This document shows positions 37,647 to 48,650 of a stretch of DNA of 64,000 nt, one piece after another. Made by a program: the position numbers and the translations under genes. The first letter of the stretch is position 1; each line of letters starts with the position of its first letter. The stretch spans positions 62,001 to 126,000 of the forward strand of contig NZ_SOQX01000003.1 in NCBI RefSeq assembly GCF_004366735.1. The letters are read 5' to 3'. The notes beneath the pieces are model-generated. The model searched no databases, was not told where the DNA came from, and saw nothing but the letters and a program-made list of their open reading frames with translations. This DNA is from Thiohalophilus thiocyanatoxydans (GTDB taxonomy: Bacteria > Pseudomonadota > Gammaproteobacteria > UBA6429 > Thiohalophilaceae).

Positions 37647-37912
37647 CTGGGAAGTAACGCAGAGGACGCAAAGGCGCGGAGAACGCAAAGAAAGAATATT
37701 TCTTTAGATTGTTTACATTGATGAAATGCGGGGGATTCTTCGAGGCGGCCTGGATTTTTCCCTGATTAAACAACACAAACAACGCAGTCCTGGATATATA
37801 CCCTCTACCCCAATAATAATTTTTCCTCTGCGATCTTTGCGCCTTTGCGTCCTCCGCGTTTCTTCCACTGGATGCAAAAAGTGGCAAAGATTTTGCTCTG
37901 CCACACGGTCTA
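37647..37912. repeat. ACGC-type repeat (copy F)
   Basis: The left edge CTGGGAAGTAACGCAGAGG is the same as in copy D; the right arm GCGCCTTTGCGTCCTCCGCGTT (37840-37861) is complementary to it. A degenerate ACGGTCTAATA end lies near 37905. It fills the gap between acyP and the lytic transglycosylase gene. Confidence 0.75.
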
Positions 37913-38509
37913 ATACCGCCGCCAACGGTTGTCGAGGGCGGTGTAGATCTTGGTGGTGTAGCGGTGGCTGCCGTAGCTGCCGTTGTAGCGGGCCAGGGCG
38001 GGGGTGAGGTTGCCGTTTTCCTTGTCCAGGTAGTACTTGAGGATGGTGCAGCCCATGCGCAGGTTGGTCTGGATGTCGAACAGGTTGTCGCCGGGCTGGC
38101 CGATTTCGTCGAGCCAGAAGGGCATGACCTGCATCAGACCCATGGCACCGGCGCTGGAGATGGCAAAGCGATCGAAGTTGCTTTCCACCTCGATGACCGC
38201 CAGCACCAGTTCGGGCCAGAGATCGGCCCGCCTGGCCTCGAAATGGATCTGCCTGAGCAGGTTGAGACGCTTGCGGGTATCGGGCATGCGTGACTTGAGG
38301 CGTTGAGACATGTCGACCAGCCAGACTTCCGCGTCGAACCGATCCTCGAAACTGTCGTTATCGTTGATGGCCTGCTGTAGCAACTGGCGCAGTTCAGGAT
38401 CGGCATGGCCGCTGTCCGCTGCCAGCGACGGGCCGGCAAGCAGAGTGGCAACCAGCAACAGGGCGCTCGTCCGGGTAATCGACACAGCACGTAGCATCCA
38501 CGACCTCAT
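37910..38509 (-). CDS. Lytic transglycosylase (SLT domain)
   Basis: A 199-residue periplasmic murein hydrolase with a signal peptide (about residues 10-30, SALLLVATLLAGPSLAA). The catalytic glutamate is in LVLAVIEVESNFDRFAISSAGAMGLMQVMPFW, followed by NLFDIQTNLRMGCTILKYYL and ALARYNGSYG, typical of the Slt/MltE fold. There is no substrate-binding extension. Located beside proS, a common arrangement in gammaproteobacteria. Confidence 0.92.
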   Translation of the reverse strand: MRSWMLRAVSITRTSALLLVATLLAGPSLAADSGHADPELRQLLQQAINDNDSFEDRFDAEVWLVDMSQRLKSRMPDTRKRLNLLRQIHFEARRADLWPELVLAVIEVESNFDRFAISSAGAMGLMQVMPFWLDEIGQPGDNLFDIQTNLRMGCTILKYYLDKENGNLTPALARYNGSYGSHRYTTKIYTALDNRWRRY

Positions 38510-38540
38510 ATTGAACCTTGTATGGGATCGTTATAGCACA

Positions 38541-40253
38541 TTAGTTATTTGTTTGAAGTTGCTGTTCAAGCTGGTCGACGATCTGATCGACGGGAATTTC
38601 CCGCGCTTCGGTTTCCCGGCGGCCCTTGTACTCCACCACGCCCTTGTCGAGGCTCTTTTCGCCGATCACGATACGATGCGGAATCCCGATCAGTTCCATG
38701 TCGGCGAACATCACGCCGGGGCGCTCCTTGCGATCATCCACCAGCACATCGATACCGGCTTGCTGTAACTCGCGGTAAAGCTGATCCACCGTGTCGCGCA
38801 AGCGCTGTGACTTGTGCATGTTCATCGGCAGGATGACCACCTGCCACGGTGCGATGGCGTCGGGCCAGATGATGCCGCGCTCATCGTGATTCTGTTCGAT
38901 GGCCGCGGCGACCACGCGGGAGACGCCGATGCCGTAGCAGCCCATGGTCATCACCACCGACTGGCCGTTTTCATCCAGCACGGTCGCTTTCATGGCCTCG
39001 CTGTATTTGGTCCCCAGCTGGAAGATGTGTCCGACCTCGATACCGCGCTTGATGGAGAGGGTGCCTTTGCCGTCGGGCGCGGGATCGCCCTCCACGACGT
39101 TACGGATGTCGACCGTCTGCGGCTGCGGCAGATCACGGCCCCAGTTGACCCCGGTCAGGTGTTTGCCGGGAAGGTTGGCGCCGCAGACAAAATCGGCGAT
39201 CAGGGCGCTGTGATCCACATGCAGCGGCACATTCAGACCCACCGGACCGATAGAGCCGACCTCGCAATTGCAGGCCTGCTTCACTTCCGCGTCGCTGGCG
39301 AAACGCAGCGGCGGGGCTATGGTGTCGAGCTTCTCGACCTTGAGCAGGTTCAGCTCATGATCGCCGCGTAGCACCAGCGCGTGGGTCTGCTCTTCGGCAT
39401 CGACCACCAGCAGGGTCTTCAGACACTGGGTGGCGGGAACCTTGAGAAACGCCGCCAGCTGTTCGATGGTGTGCTGGTCGGGCGTATCCACGGTCTGCAT
39501 TGCCGCGCCGGCGGGGGGCAGGCTGTCACTGCCCGGCAGCGCAGGCGCCAGCTCCACGTTGGCGGCGTAGTCGCTGTCGCTGCTGAAGGCGATGGCATCC
39601 TCGCCCGAGTCGGCCAGCACATGGAATTCGTGCGACAGTTTGCCGCCGATGGAACCGGTGTCGGCCTGGACCGGGCGGTAGTCGAGTCCCAGCCGCGAAA
39701 AGATGCGGCAATAGGTCTCGTGCATCCGGTGATAGGTTTCATCCAGCGAGGCGTCGTCCAGATGGAAGGAGTAGGCATCTTTCATCAGAAACTCGCGGGC
39801 CCGCATCACCCCGAAACGGGGGCGGATCTCGTCGCGAAACTTGGTCTGGATCTGGTAGAGGTTGGTGGGCAGCTGTTTGTAGCTGCGGATCTCACGGCGG
39901 ATCAGATCGGTGATCACCTCTTCATGGGTGGGACCAAAACAGAATTCCCGGCTGTGGCGATCGGTCAGGCGCAGCAGCTCTGGCCCGTACTGCTCCCAGC
40001 GCCCCGACTCCTGCCACAGCTCGGCCGGTTGCACGGCCGGCATCAGCACTTCCTGGGCGTCGGCGCGATCCATCTCCTCGCGAATGATCTGCTCCACCTT
40101 GCGCAACACCCGCAGCCCCATCGGCAGCCAGGTATACAGCCCGGCGGCGAGCTTGCGAATCATCCCGGCGCGCAGCATCAGCTGATGGCTGAGCACTTCG
40201 GCGTCAGCCGGGGTTTCCTTGAGGGTGGAGAGCAACAACTGGGAGGTTCTCAT
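38541..40253 (-). CDS. proS: Prolyl-tRNA synthetase (bacterial type with editing insert)
   Basis: A 570-residue class II synthetase. Motif 1 lies in [23 protein letters not shown], motif 2 in [27 protein letters not shown], and motif 3 in [14 protein letters not shown]. Between motifs 2 and 3 lies the INS editing domain (about residues 225-400) that removes Ala-tRNA(Pro). The C-terminal anticodon-binding domain begins near VVILPMN. Full family length. Confidence 0.97.
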   Translation of the reverse strand: MRTSQLLLSTLKETPADAEVLSHQLMLRAGMIRKLAAGLYTWLPMGLRVLRKVEQIIREEMDRADAQEVLMPAVQPAELWQESGRWEQYGPELLRLTDRHSREFCFGPTHEEVITDLIRREIRSYKQLPTNLYQIQTKFRDEIRPRFGVMRAREFLMKDAYSFHLDDASLDETYHRMHETYCRIFSRLGLDYRPVQADTGSIGGKLSHEFHVLADSGEDAIAFSSDSDYAANVELAPALPGSDSLPPAGAAMQTVDTPDQHTIEQLAAFLKVPATQCLKTLLVVDAEEQTHALVLRGDHELNLLKVEKLDTIAPPLRFASDAEVKQACNCEVGSIGPVGLNVPLHVDHSALIADFVCGANLPGKHLTGVNWGRDLPQPQTVDIRNVVEGDPAPDGKGTLSIKRGIEVGHIFQLGTKYSEAMKATVLDENGQSVVMTMGCYGIGVSRVVAAAIEQNHDERGIIWPDAIAPWQVVILPMNMHKSQRLRDTVDQLYRELQQAGIDVLVDDRKERPGVMFADMELIGIPHRIVIGEKSLDKGVVEYKGRRETEAREIPVDQIVDQLEQQLQTNN

Positions 40254-40313
40254 AGATTTTCGCTTTGTTATGTCATTGAGTTAAGTGGCCATTTTATCCC
40301 AAATTTTCTGACA

Positions 40314-40522
40314 GGGACGAGGGCCGAGGGACGAGTTACGAGGGAAAACAGCACAAAATCTCACCACCAAGACACAAAGACACCAAGAATACGTTGTTTA
40401 TTGGTTTTGCGAGCCCTGGCTGGAACCATGCCAAGCCGTAGCCAGGCTTCTATTCTTCCAAGGTAGAGAGACCTGAGTTTGCATCTCCCCATTCACTTGG
40501 TGCCTTCGTGTCTTGGTGGTTA
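40314..40522. repeat. Composite repeat with CCACCAAGACACCAAGA-type inner hairpin (copy G)
   Basis: An outer left arm (40314-40344) of GACGAGG type is followed by CACCACCAAGACACAAAGAC (40362 on), complementary to CCTTCGTGTCTTGGTGG at 40503-40519. Between them an inner stem around AGCCCTGGCT and AGCCAGGCT. No outer right arm. It lies between the proS start and the tautomerase gene end. Confidence 0.75.
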
Positions 40523-40539
40523 AGATTTTTTTTGGAAGT

Positions 40540-40884
40540 CTAGAATGTAGAGTTGTTCCAGCCCCACATGGCGCGCGGCGCGTCGGCGAATTCGATGTAA
40601 ACCCGCTCGGGATCGATCCCCAGTTGTTCCTGGACCAGATCGCAAAGGGCCGTTGAGAGGGCGGGGGTTTTGTCCTGCGGCAGGCCGATGCTCTTGAGCT
40701 CCAGGTAGGCCAGCGGATCGGTGCTGCCGGCGAAGGACATGGGTATCGGGGGTTCCAGCGCCACCATCACATAGCGCTCGGGTTTGCCCAGCTGGTCGGC
40801 CACCAGTTTTGAGGCCGCGCTGATCAACTGTTCGGCGGCGGCTGGTTCGACGGATTGATTACTCTGTATTTTGAGCAGGGGCAT
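40540..40884 (-). CDS. MIF/tautomerase superfamily protein
   Basis: A 114-residue protein of the macrophage migration inhibitory factor fold. Pro-2 (MPLLKIQSN), the presumed catalytic base after removal of Met-1, is present. Family motifs: KPERYVMVALE, SFAGSTDPLAYLELKSIG and ERVYIEFADAPRAMWGWNNSTF. Related proteins have phenylpyruvate tautomerase activity; the physiological role in bacteria is unclear. Confidence 0.9.
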   Translation of the reverse strand: MPLLKIQSNQSVEPAAAEQLISAASKLVADQLGKPERYVMVALEPPIPMSFAGSTDPLAYLELKSIGLPQDKTPALSTALCDLVQEQLGIDPERVYIEFADAPRAMWGWNNSTF

Positions 40885-40910
40885 ACTGAAACTCCGTGAT
40901 GCGGTGCGGG

Positions 40911-41375
40911 TCAGTCGCAGAAATCCTGAATAGCCTGTTTGGCTTCCTCGATCTTCTGCTGGCGTTCGTTTTCGTCAACCCGTTCGACCACGCCCTCGTC
41001 GTTGCGCACCCGACGGTAGACGGTGTATATCTCGAGGTTTTTCTTGGCCGCCTCGCAGTTTTTCTCGCGGATTTTTTCGGCCTGTTGCTCCTCCTGGGCG
41101 GCAATGTCATTCTGCTCTTCGTCCTGTTGCGGGTCCGGCGTCGGTGGTGCCGAAGCGCCGTTACTGCTGGACGGCGAGCTGCTGCCGGCTTTGGCGCCGG
41201 AGGTGATACCCTCAAGAATCTCGTAGGGGGTATCGGGGTTTTCGGGCGGTTTCTGGGAGTAGACCGTGTTGCCCGACTCATCCTGGTACTTGTAGGTCGC
41301 GGCCAGGGCAAATGGGCTCGCTAACGCGAGGATCAGGAACAGGCCGAGTATCTGGCTGACTATTTTCATGGCCAT
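40911..41375 (-). CDS. DUF4124 periplasmic protein
   Basis: A 154-residue protein with a signal peptide (QILGLFLILALASPFALA). The DUF4124 domain begins right after cleavage: TYKYQDESGNTVYSQKPP. A Ser/Pro-rich linker and a Glu/Gln-rich coiled coil (EEQQAEKIREKNCEAAKKNL) follow, with two cysteines that might pair. Start at ATG 41375 or 41369; neither has a convincing ribosome-binding site. Function unknown. Confidence 0.8.
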   Translation of the reverse strand: MAMKIVSQILGLFLILALASPFALAATYKYQDESGNTVYSQKPPENPDTPYEILEGITSGAKAGSSSPSSSNGASAPPTPDPQQDEEQNDIAAQEEQQAEKIREKNCEAAKKNLEIYTVYRRVRNDEGVVERVDENERQQKIEEAKQAIQDFCD

Positions 41376-41630
41376 ATTGTGCACCGCTTGCGATTGCGTT
41401 GTTGTTAAGCCTATCACAGGAGTGGTTTTCCAACCTAGCGGCCCCGGGGGCGCGCCTTTGGCCGGTAACCACCGCCGGGGACGGGGAAATTGCCGGCATC
41501 GGGCAGGTTTCTGCCGCAACTCCGTGTATTTATACTGATTTACTGATTATAATGGGCGTTTCTGCCCGCTGCGACGGGTATTTTTTCGTGCTGACGCCAA
41601 ATTGCTGGAAAGTACCGGGGAGTATATAAC

Positions 41631-43349
41631 GTGAAACTCAGTGGAGCCGAAATCGTAGTCCAGTTCCTGAAGGACGAGGGCGTTGAATACGTCTTCGGCT
41701 ATCCGGGTGGTGCGGTTCTGCATATCTATGACGCCCTGTTCAATCAGGATAAGGTCAAACATATTCTGGTGCGCCACGAGCAGGGCGCGACCCATGCCGC
41801 CGACGGTTATGCCCGCGCTACCGGCAAACCGGGCGTGGTGCTGGTGACTTCCGGGCCGGGGGCCACCAACGCGGTGACCGGGATCGCGACCGCCTACATG
41901 GACTCCATTCCGATGGTGATCATCACCGGCCAGGTGGCCACCCAGTTCATCGGCAGCGACGCCTTTCAGGAAGTGGATGCGGTCGGGATTACCCGTCCCT
42001 GCGTGAAACATAATTTCCTGGTGAAACATGCCGAGGACCTGGGCGACACCCTGCGCAAGGCCTTTCATGTGGCGACCACCGGGCGCCCGGGACCGGTGGT
42101 GGTGGATATTCCCAAGGATACGACCGATCCGAATATCAAGATCGACTACGCCTATCCCGGTGAAATCGAGATGCGCTCCTATCAACCGGTGGTCAAGGCG
42201 CACCCCGGCGAGATCAGTCGCGCGATGGAGCTGATCCTGTCAGCCCGGCGACCGATGATTTACACCGGCGGCGGGGTGGTACTGAGCAACGCCGATGCCG
42301 AGCTGATCGAGTTTACCCGCAAGCTGGGTTACCCCATCACCCAGACCCTGATGGGCCTGGGCGCCTATCCGGCCAGCGATAAACAGCATCTGGGCATGCT
42401 GGGTATGCACGGCACCTACGAGGCCAACATGGCCATGCACGAATGTGACGTGCTGATCGCCATCGGTGCCCGTTTTGATGACCGGGTCACCGGTGACGTC
42501 AAACAGTTCTGCCCGGATGCCAGGATCATTCACATCGATATCGATCCCTCGTCCATCTCCAAGAACGTGCGGGTGGACGTGCCCATCGTCGGCGATATCA
42601 AACATGTGCTGACGGATATGAACAAGGCGATCAAGGCATCGAAGAAAAAACCGGATGCCAAATTGCTGGATCAGTGGTGGCAGCAGATCGATGCCTGGCG
42701 GAGCAAAAACTGCCTGCGTTACGATCGCAACAGCGCACTGATTAAGCCGCAGTTCGTAATCGAAAAGCTGCACGAGGTGACCGGGGGTGACGCCTATGTC
42801 ACTTCCGATGTGGGCCAGCACCAGATGTTCGCCGCGCAGTTCTATCCGTTTGACAAACCACGGCGCTGGATCAACTCCGGCGGTCTGGGCACCATGGGCT
42901 TCGGCCTGCCGGCGGCACTGGGTGTGCAGCTGGCCTATCCCGATTCGCAGGTAGCCTGCGTCACCGGTGAAGCCAGTATCCAGATGTGTATGCAGGAGCT
43001 GTCCACGGCGCTGCAATACATGCTGCCGGTCAAGGTCGTGAATCTGAACAACCGTTACATGGGCATGGTGCGCCAGTGGCAGGAGTTCTTCTATGACAGC
43101 CGTTATTCGCACTCCTACCTGGATGCGCTGCCCGATTTCGTCAAACTGGCGGAAAGCTACGGCCATGTGGGCATGCGCATCGAGCAGCCGGGCGACGTGG
43201 AAGGCGCGCTCAAGGAAGCCTTTGCCATGAAGGACCGGCTGGTGTTCATGGATTTCATCACCGATCAGACCGAAAACGTCTATCCGATGATTGCCGCCGG
43301 CAAGGGACATCACGAGATGCACCTGTCACCGGAAAGAGAGCTGGCCTGA
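41631..43349 (+). CDS. ilvI: Acetolactate synthase large subunit
   Basis: A 572-residue ThDP/FAD enzyme for the first common step of valine, leucine and isoleucine synthesis. [15 protein letters not shown], the catalytic glutamate in [37 protein letters not shown] and [12 protein letters not shown] with the metal-binding loop GEASIQM are all visible. The loop has Glu where many enzymes have Asp. The start is GTG at 41631 after GGGGAG. Stop overlaps ilvH (TGATG), matching a catalytic/regulatory subunit pair. Confidence 0.96.
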   Translation: MKLSGAEIVVQFLKDEGVEYVFGYPGGAVLHIYDALFNQDKVKHILVRHEQGATHAADGYARATGKPGVVLVTSGPGATNAVTGIATAYMDSIPMVIITGQVATQFIGSDAFQEVDAVGITRPCVKHNFLVKHAEDLGDTLRKAFHVATTGRPGPVVVDIPKDTTDPNIKIDYAYPGEIEMRSYQPVVKAHPGEISRAMELILSARRPMIYTGGGVVLSNADAELIEFTRKLGYPITQTLMGLGAYPASDKQHLGMLGMHGTYEANMAMHECDVLIAIGARFDDRVTGDVKQFCPDARIIHIDIDPSSISKNVRVDVPIVGDIKHVLTDMNKAIKASKKKPDAKLLDQWWQQIDAWRSKNCLRYDRNSALIKPQFVIEKLHEVTGGDAYVTSDVGQHQMFAAQFYPFDKPRRWINSGGLGTMGFGLPAALGVQLAYPDSQVACVTGEASIQMCMQELSTALQYMLPVKVVNLNNRYMGMVRQWQEFFYDSRYSHSYLDALPDFVKLAESYGHVGMRIEQPGDVEGALKEAFAMKDRLVFMDFITDQTENVYPMIAAGKGHHEMHLSPERELA

Positions 43350-43843
43350 TGCGACACATTATCTCACTGCTGATGGAAAACGAAGCCGGGGCCCTGTCCC
43401 GGGTGGCGGGGCTGTTCTCGGCACGCGGTTACAACATCGAATCACTGACCGTGGCGCCGACCGAGGATGCTTCCCTGTCGCGTATGACCATCGTCACCAG
43501 CGGCTCGGACGAGATCATCGAGCAGATCTTCAAACAGCTCAACAAGCTGGTCGACGTGGTCACCCTGGCGGATATCTCAGAGGGTAACCATATCGAACGG
43601 GAGCTGATGATGGTCAAGGTCTCGACGCCTTCCGACAAGGAACGCGCCGAGCTCAAACGCATGACCGACATTTTTCGGGGCCGGATTCTGGATGTGACCG
43701 ATGAAACCTACATCATCGAGCTGACCGGTAACGGCTCCAAACTGGACGCTTTTCTCGGCGCCATCGACGCACAGCTGATTATCGAAACGGTTCGTTCCGG
43801 TGCCACGGGTGTCGCACGCGGCAACCGGGCGCTACGTATTTAA
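43349..43843 (+). CDS. ilvH: Acetolactate synthase small (regulatory) subunit
   Basis: A 164-residue regulatory subunit that activates IlvI and confers valine feedback inhibition. The N-terminal ACT domain (ISLLMENEAGALSRVAGLFSARGYNIESL) carries the valine-site glycine and asparagine; the C-terminal ALS_ss_C domain covers residues about 80-160. Length equals E. coli IlvH. Start overlaps the ilvI stop. Confidence 0.96.
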   Translation: MRHIISLLMENEAGALSRVAGLFSARGYNIESLTVAPTEDASLSRMTIVTSGSDEIIEQIFKQLNKLVDVVTLADISEGNHIERELMMVKVSTPSDKERAELKRMTDIFRGRILDVTDETYIIELTGNGSKLDAFLGAIDAQLIIETVRSGATGVARGNRALRI

Positions 43844-43853
43844 TTTTCAATAA

Positions 43854-44897
<1,044 letters not shown>

Positions 44898-44915
44898 GGC
44901 TGTCACGCCACGCTA

Positions 44916-44943
44916 CCCGGACATTCAATATTGAATGTCCGGG
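44916..44943. repeat. Perfect 28-bp palindrome after ilvC
   Basis: CCCGGACATTCAAT is followed directly by its reverse complement with no spacer. It sits 19 bp after the ilvC stop, upstream of the terminator; it could be a cruciform-prone operator or an RNA hairpin. Confidence 0.85.
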
Positions 44944-44950
44944 CGATTCA

Positions 44951-44979
44951 GCAAGGCCGGTTCGCGTAACCGGCCTTGC
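44951..44979 (+). terminator. Terminator after ilvC
   Basis: GCAAGGCCGGTT and AACCGGCCTTGC form a 12-bp stem with a 5-nt loop, followed by TATTTT. Confidence 0.75.
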
Positions 44980-45087
44980 TATTTTGGCCTGCGCAAAACG
45001 CGACAGTGAATCCGGGCAAAGCCCGCTTCACAGCATCGCGAATTACGTTATGATGGCAATCTCACTTTTAGCTGTGTACACGCGAGC

Positions 45088-45882
45088 ATGACCCGAAAAA
45101 ACACCCCGGACTCACATCGGCGCGGTATCTACCTGCTGCCCAATCTGTTTACCACGGCGGCGCTGTTCTCCGGGTTTTACGCGATCGTGGCCGCCATGCA
45201 CGGCCGCTTCGAGCCGGCGGCGATTGCCATTTTCGTGGCCATGTTGCTGGATGGTGTCGACGGCCGGGTGGCGCGCATGACCAACACCCAGAGCGACTTC
45301 GGCGCCGAGTATGACAGCCTGTCTGACCTGGTCTCCTTCGGTCTGGCCCCGGCGCTGGTGATCTATGAATGGGCCCTGTCGGATCTGGGCAAGCTGGGCT
45401 GGCTGGCCGCTTTCATCTATACGGCCACCGCCGCGCTGCGCCTGGCCCGTTTCAACACCCAGGTGGAACATGCCGACAAGCGTTACTTTCAGGGGCTGGC
45501 CAGTCCCTCCGCGGCGGCGATTATCGCCGGCGGGGTGTGGGTGGGGGAGAGCTATAACGTCTTTCCTGGGCGGTTCGATTACCTGGTCTGGGCGCTGACG
45601 GTGCTGGTCGGGCTGTTAATGGTCAGTAATGTGCGTTATTACAGTTTCAAGACCTTCAACCTGCGCAACCGGGTTCCGTTTGTGGCCATTCTGGTGATTG
45701 TCCTGATCCTGGTGCTGGTTTCAGCCAATCCGCCGGTGGTGCTGTTCACGGTCTTCTGCGGTTATGCCCTCTCCGGGCCGGTACTGACCCTGGTGCAACT
45801 GCGCCGGCGGCGGGCCGAACGGGATCAGGCCCATCGGCACGCTCACGGCGAAGAGGATGAACAGGACTTGGAAAATCCCTGA
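45088..45882 (+). CDS. pssA: CDP-diacylglycerol-serine O-phosphatidyltransferase
   Basis: A 264-residue membrane enzyme, first committed step to phosphatidylethanolamine. The CDP-alcohol motif D-G-x2-A-R-x8-G-x3-D-x3-D is complete in LDGVDGRVARMTNTQSDFGAEYDSLSD. N-terminal GIYLLPNLFTTAALFSGFYAI and LRLARFNTQ match the type II (Bacillus-like) PssA. About seven helices and a His/Glu-rich polar tail. The ilv-pssA-leuA order is common in proteobacteria. Confidence 0.92.
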   Translation: MTRKNTPDSHRRGIYLLPNLFTTAALFSGFYAIVAAMHGRFEPAAIAIFVAMLLDGVDGRVARMTNTQSDFGAEYDSLSDLVSFGLAPALVIYEWALSDLGKLGWLAAFIYTATAALRLARFNTQVEHADKRYFQGLASPSAAAIIAGGVWVGESYNVFPGRFDYLVWALTVLVGLLMVSNVRYYSFKTFNLRNRVPFVAILVIVLILVLVSANPPVVLFTVFCGYALSGPVLTLVQLRRRRAERDQAHRHAHGEEDEQDLENP

Positions 45883-45904
45883 TCAGGCGTTATAGTTATT
45901 TGTA

Positions 45905-46045
45905 ATGACTGAGCGAAATACCATGACATTGACGGAACCGACTTCCCGCGACATCGCTGTCACTGCCCCGGCGGTGCAGGGGCTGCCCCTGTTCGCCCGG
46001 TTTACCTCCCTCGATTCTCTCCTGAATCTACGACTGCTGCCCTGA
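45905..46045 (+). CDS. Possible Leu-rich leader peptide upstream of leuA
   Basis: A 46-codon frame starting at ATG 45905 (or 45923) and ending 124 bp before leuA. Nine codons are leucine, six of them in the last eleven residues (SLDSLLNLRLLP, stop). Two overlapping GC-rich complementarities follow (for example GGGCTG at about 46073 with CAGCCC near 46096), but I see no T-run terminator. Leucine-rich leaders control leuA by attenuation in other gammaproteobacteria, which makes this plausible but unproven. Confidence 0.45.
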   Translation: MTERNTMTLTEPTSRDIAVTAPAVQGLPLFARFTSLDSLLNLRLLP

Positions 46046-46169
46046 GGGGCAAATAACAGCAGACGACGCGCCGGGCTGGGCGCCAGCATCCTAACAGCCC
46101 AACAAGCAATGCAGAGATTTTCAGGTTTACGGCCAGGCCGTGCCATAATGGGTTAGCAGGAGAGAGACC

Positions 46170-47720
46170 ATGAATGACGACAGATTAATCATATTCGACA
46201 CCACCTTGCGCGACGGCGAGCAGAGTCCGGGCGCCTCCATGACCAAGGAGGAGAAGATCCGTATCGCCCGCGCGCTGGAACGCATGCACGTGGATGTGAT
46301 CGAGGCCGGTTTTCCCGTTGCCAGTACCGGCGACTTTGATGCGGTACGGGCGGTGGCCCGCAGCATCAAGGACAGCACCGTCTGCGGTCTGTCCCGCGCG
46401 CTGGAGAAGGATATCGATCGTGCCGGCGAGGCATTAAAAGAGGCGAACAGCGCGCGTATCCACACCTTCATCGCCACCTCGCCCATTCACATGAAGATGA
46501 AACTGCGCATGGAGCCGGACCAGGTGGTCGAACAGGCGGTACGTGCGGTCAAACGGGCGCGCCAGTATACCGATAATATCGAATTCTCTGCCGAGGACGC
46601 GGGGCGGTCCGAGCTGGACTTTTTGTGCCGCATTGTCGAGCAGGTGATCGACGCCGGCGCCACCACCATCAATATTCCCGATACCGTCGGCTATAACGTG
46701 CCGCAGCAGTTCGGCGAGACGATTCGCAACCTGATCGAACGGGTGCCCAACTCGGACAAGGCCGTGTTCTCCGTGCACTGTCATAACGATCTGGGCCTGG
46801 CCGTGGCCAACTCTCTCTCCGCGGTGTTGAACGGCGCCCGCCAGGTCGAATGCACCATCAATGGTCTGGGCGAGCGGGCCGGTAACGCCTCGCTGGAAGA
46901 GGTCGTGATGACGGTCAAGACCCGCAAGGATATCTTCAGCTGTAATGTCGATCATCTGGATACCCGCGAGATCGTGCCGACCTCGAAACTGGTCGCCGGT
47001 ATCACGGGCTTTGCGGTGCAGCCCAACAAGGCGATCGTCGGCGCCAACGCCTTTGCCCATGAATCGGGCATCCATCAGGATGGCGTGCTCAAAAGTCGCG
47101 AGACCTACGAGATCATGAGCGCCGAGGATGTCGGCTGGTCGGCCAACCGCATGGTGCTGGGCAAGCACTCCGGACGTAACGCGTTTCGCTCGCGGCTCAA
47201 GGAGCTGGGCGTGGAATTTGCCTCGGAAGACGAAGTGAACGACGCCTTCGCCCGCTTCAAGGATCTGGCCGACAAAAAGCACGAGATCTTCGACGAGGAT
47301 CTGCAGGCACTGGTGACCGAAACCGGCATCTCCGCCGAGAACGAACATATCGACCTGGTCGCCATGCGGGTCTGCTCCGAAACCGGCGAGACCCCGCATG
47401 CCGACGTGACTCTCAATGTGGACGGTCACGAACAGCAGGCCGAAGCCGACGGCGGCGGGCCGGTGGACGCGGCCTTTCGGGCGATTGAGAAGGTCATCAA
47501 CAGCGGCGCCGAGCTGCTGCTCTACTCGGTAAACAACATCACCAGCGGCACCGACGCCCAGGGTGAGGTCACCGTGCGCATGGAAAAAGACGGACGGATC
47601 GTCAACGGCCAGGGGGCCGATACCGACATCGTCATCGCCTCGGCCAAGGCTTACATCAACGCCCTGAACAAGATCGTCTCGCCGGTGGAGCGGGAACACC
47701 CGCAGGCCGCCGACGTTTAG
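46170..47720 (+). CDS. leuA: 2-Isopropylmalate synthase
   Basis: A 516-residue enzyme of leucine synthesis. The DRE-TIM motif [18 protein letters not shown] and the metal-binding [13 protein letters not shown] are intact; [17 protein letters not shown] and [19 protein letters not shown] match LeuA type 1. The C-terminal third (from about residue 390) is the LeuA dimer/allosteric domain for leucine feedback. AGGAG precedes the ATG. The stop lies within a hairpin at 47706-47728. Confidence 0.97.
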   Translation: MNDDRLIIFDTTLRDGEQSPGASMTKEEKIRIARALERMHVDVIEAGFPVASTGDFDAVRAVARSIKDSTVCGLSRALEKDIDRAGEALKEANSARIHTFIATSPIHMKMKLRMEPDQVVEQAVRAVKRARQYTDNIEFSAEDAGRSELDFLCRIVEQVIDAGATTINIPDTVGYNVPQQFGETIRNLIERVPNSDKAVFSVHCHNDLGLAVANSLSAVLNGARQVECTINGLGERAGNASLEEVVMTVKTRKDIFSCNVDHLDTREIVPTSKLVAGITGFAVQPNKAIVGANAFAHESGIHQDGVLKSRETYEIMSAEDVGWSANRMVLGKHSGRNAFRSRLKELGVEFASEDEVNDAFARFKDLADKKHEIFDEDLQALVTETGISAENEHIDLVAMRVCSETGETPHADVTLNVDGHEQQAEADGGGPVDAAFRAIEKVINSGAELLLYSVNNITSGTDAQGEVTVRMEKDGRIVNGQGADTDIVIASAKAYINALNKIVSPVEREHPQAADV

Positions 47721-47728
47721 TCGGCGGC
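47706..47728 (+). terminator. Hairpin overlapping the leuA stop codon
   Basis: GCCGCCGAC and GTCGGCGGC pair across a 5-nt loop that contains most of the stop codon. No T-run; directly abuts repeat copy H. Confidence 0.55.
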
Positions 47729-47730
47729 CA

Positions 47731-47892
47731 GGGACGAGTGACGAGGGACGAGGGACGAGGAAAGGCGTTAACCACCAAGACGCCAAGACACCAAGAATGC
47801 ACAATTATTTTCTTCGTACCTTGGTCTCTTGGTGCCTTGGTGGTGATTTTTTGTGCGCTTTGCCTCGTTACTCGTCCCTCGTACCTCGTCCC
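47731..47892. repeat. Complete nested palindromic repeat (copy H)
   Basis: The outer left arm (47731-47760, three GACGAG-type units) pairs with the outer right arm CTCGTTACTCGTCCCTCG region (47863-47892). Inside, AACCACCAAGACGCCAAG (47770 on) pairs with CTTGGTGCCTTGGTGG near 47828-47843. The best-preserved member of the family; fills the leuA-glycosylase gap. Confidence 0.85.
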
Positions 47893-47921
47893 TTTTCTTT
47901 CGGAAGTGGTAAACTCTGACC

Positions 47922-48638
47922 ATGTCTCCGGTTTCTGAACAACAACGCCGTTATCTGGATGCGATGGGCATCGATGTCTGGGTGCGGCGGGATCAGGCGC
48001 TGCCGGCCGAGGTGGCGCCGTTGCCCGAGTCGGCCCCGGAACCGGCGTCGGCGGAGGGGCGGCCCGATGTCAGTGAGCTGGACTGGTCCGCGCTGCGCCA
48101 GCAGGTGGCGGGCTGTCAGTTGTGCGAGTTGCACACGAGCCGGACCCGGACGGTGTTCGGGGTGGGCGACGAGCAGGCCCGCTGGCTGATCATCGGCGAG
48201 GCGCCCGGGGTCGATGAGGATCGCCAGGGCGAGCCCTTCGTCGGCCGGGCCGGCATGCTGCTTAACGCCATGCTGCAGGCGGTCGGTCTCGCCCGCGAGC
48301 AGGTCTATATCGCTAACATTCTCAAATGCCGTCCGCCCAACAACCGGGATCCCCGCCCGGAAGAGGCGGCGGCCTGTTTTCCCTATCTGCGCCGCCAGAT
48401 TGAGCTGATCCAGCCCGATCTCATTATCGCCCTGGGCCGGGTCGCCGCCCAGCGACTGCTGGATTGCACCACCAGTCTGGCCCGGCTGCGCGGCACGGTA
48501 CACCGCCTCGAAGCCACCGGCACCCCGGTGGTGGTGACTTATCATCCCGCCTATCTGTTGCGTACCCCGGCGGACAAACGCAAGGCATGGGAGGATCTGT
48601 TGTTTGCCCAGTCACTGACCCGCGACGACCAGGCGTAA
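47922..48638 (+). CDS. Uracil-DNA glycosylase, family 4-like (Fe-S)
   Basis: A 238-residue DNA repair enzyme. The family 4/5 fold is shown by IIGEAPGVDEDRQGEPFVGRAG (catalytic loop) and VVVTYHPAYLLR. Four cysteines for a [4Fe-4S] cluster lie in GCQLCELH, ILKCRPP and AACFPYL. The N-terminal 60 residues form a variable Pro/Glu-rich linker after MGIDVWVRR, a start typical of proteobacterial members. Immediately upstream of rimI. Confidence 0.92.
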   Translation: MSPVSEQQRRYLDAMGIDVWVRRDQALPAEVAPLPESAPEPASAEGRPDVSELDWSALRQQVAGCQLCELHTSRTRTVFGVGDEQARWLIIGEAPGVDEDRQGEPFVGRAGMLLNAMLQAVGLAREQVYIANILKCRPPNNRDPRPEEAAACFPYLRRQIELIQPDLIIALGRVAAQRLLDCTTSLARLRGTVHRLEATGTPVVVTYHPAYLLRTPADKRKAWEDLLFAQSLTRDDQA

Positions 48639-48650
48639 GCGGAGACGAGC

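Noticed and set aside
46434-47804. A 456-codon open frame antisense to leuA
   Set aside because: leuA is complete on the other strand; this frame has no motif content and runs into the intergenic repeat.
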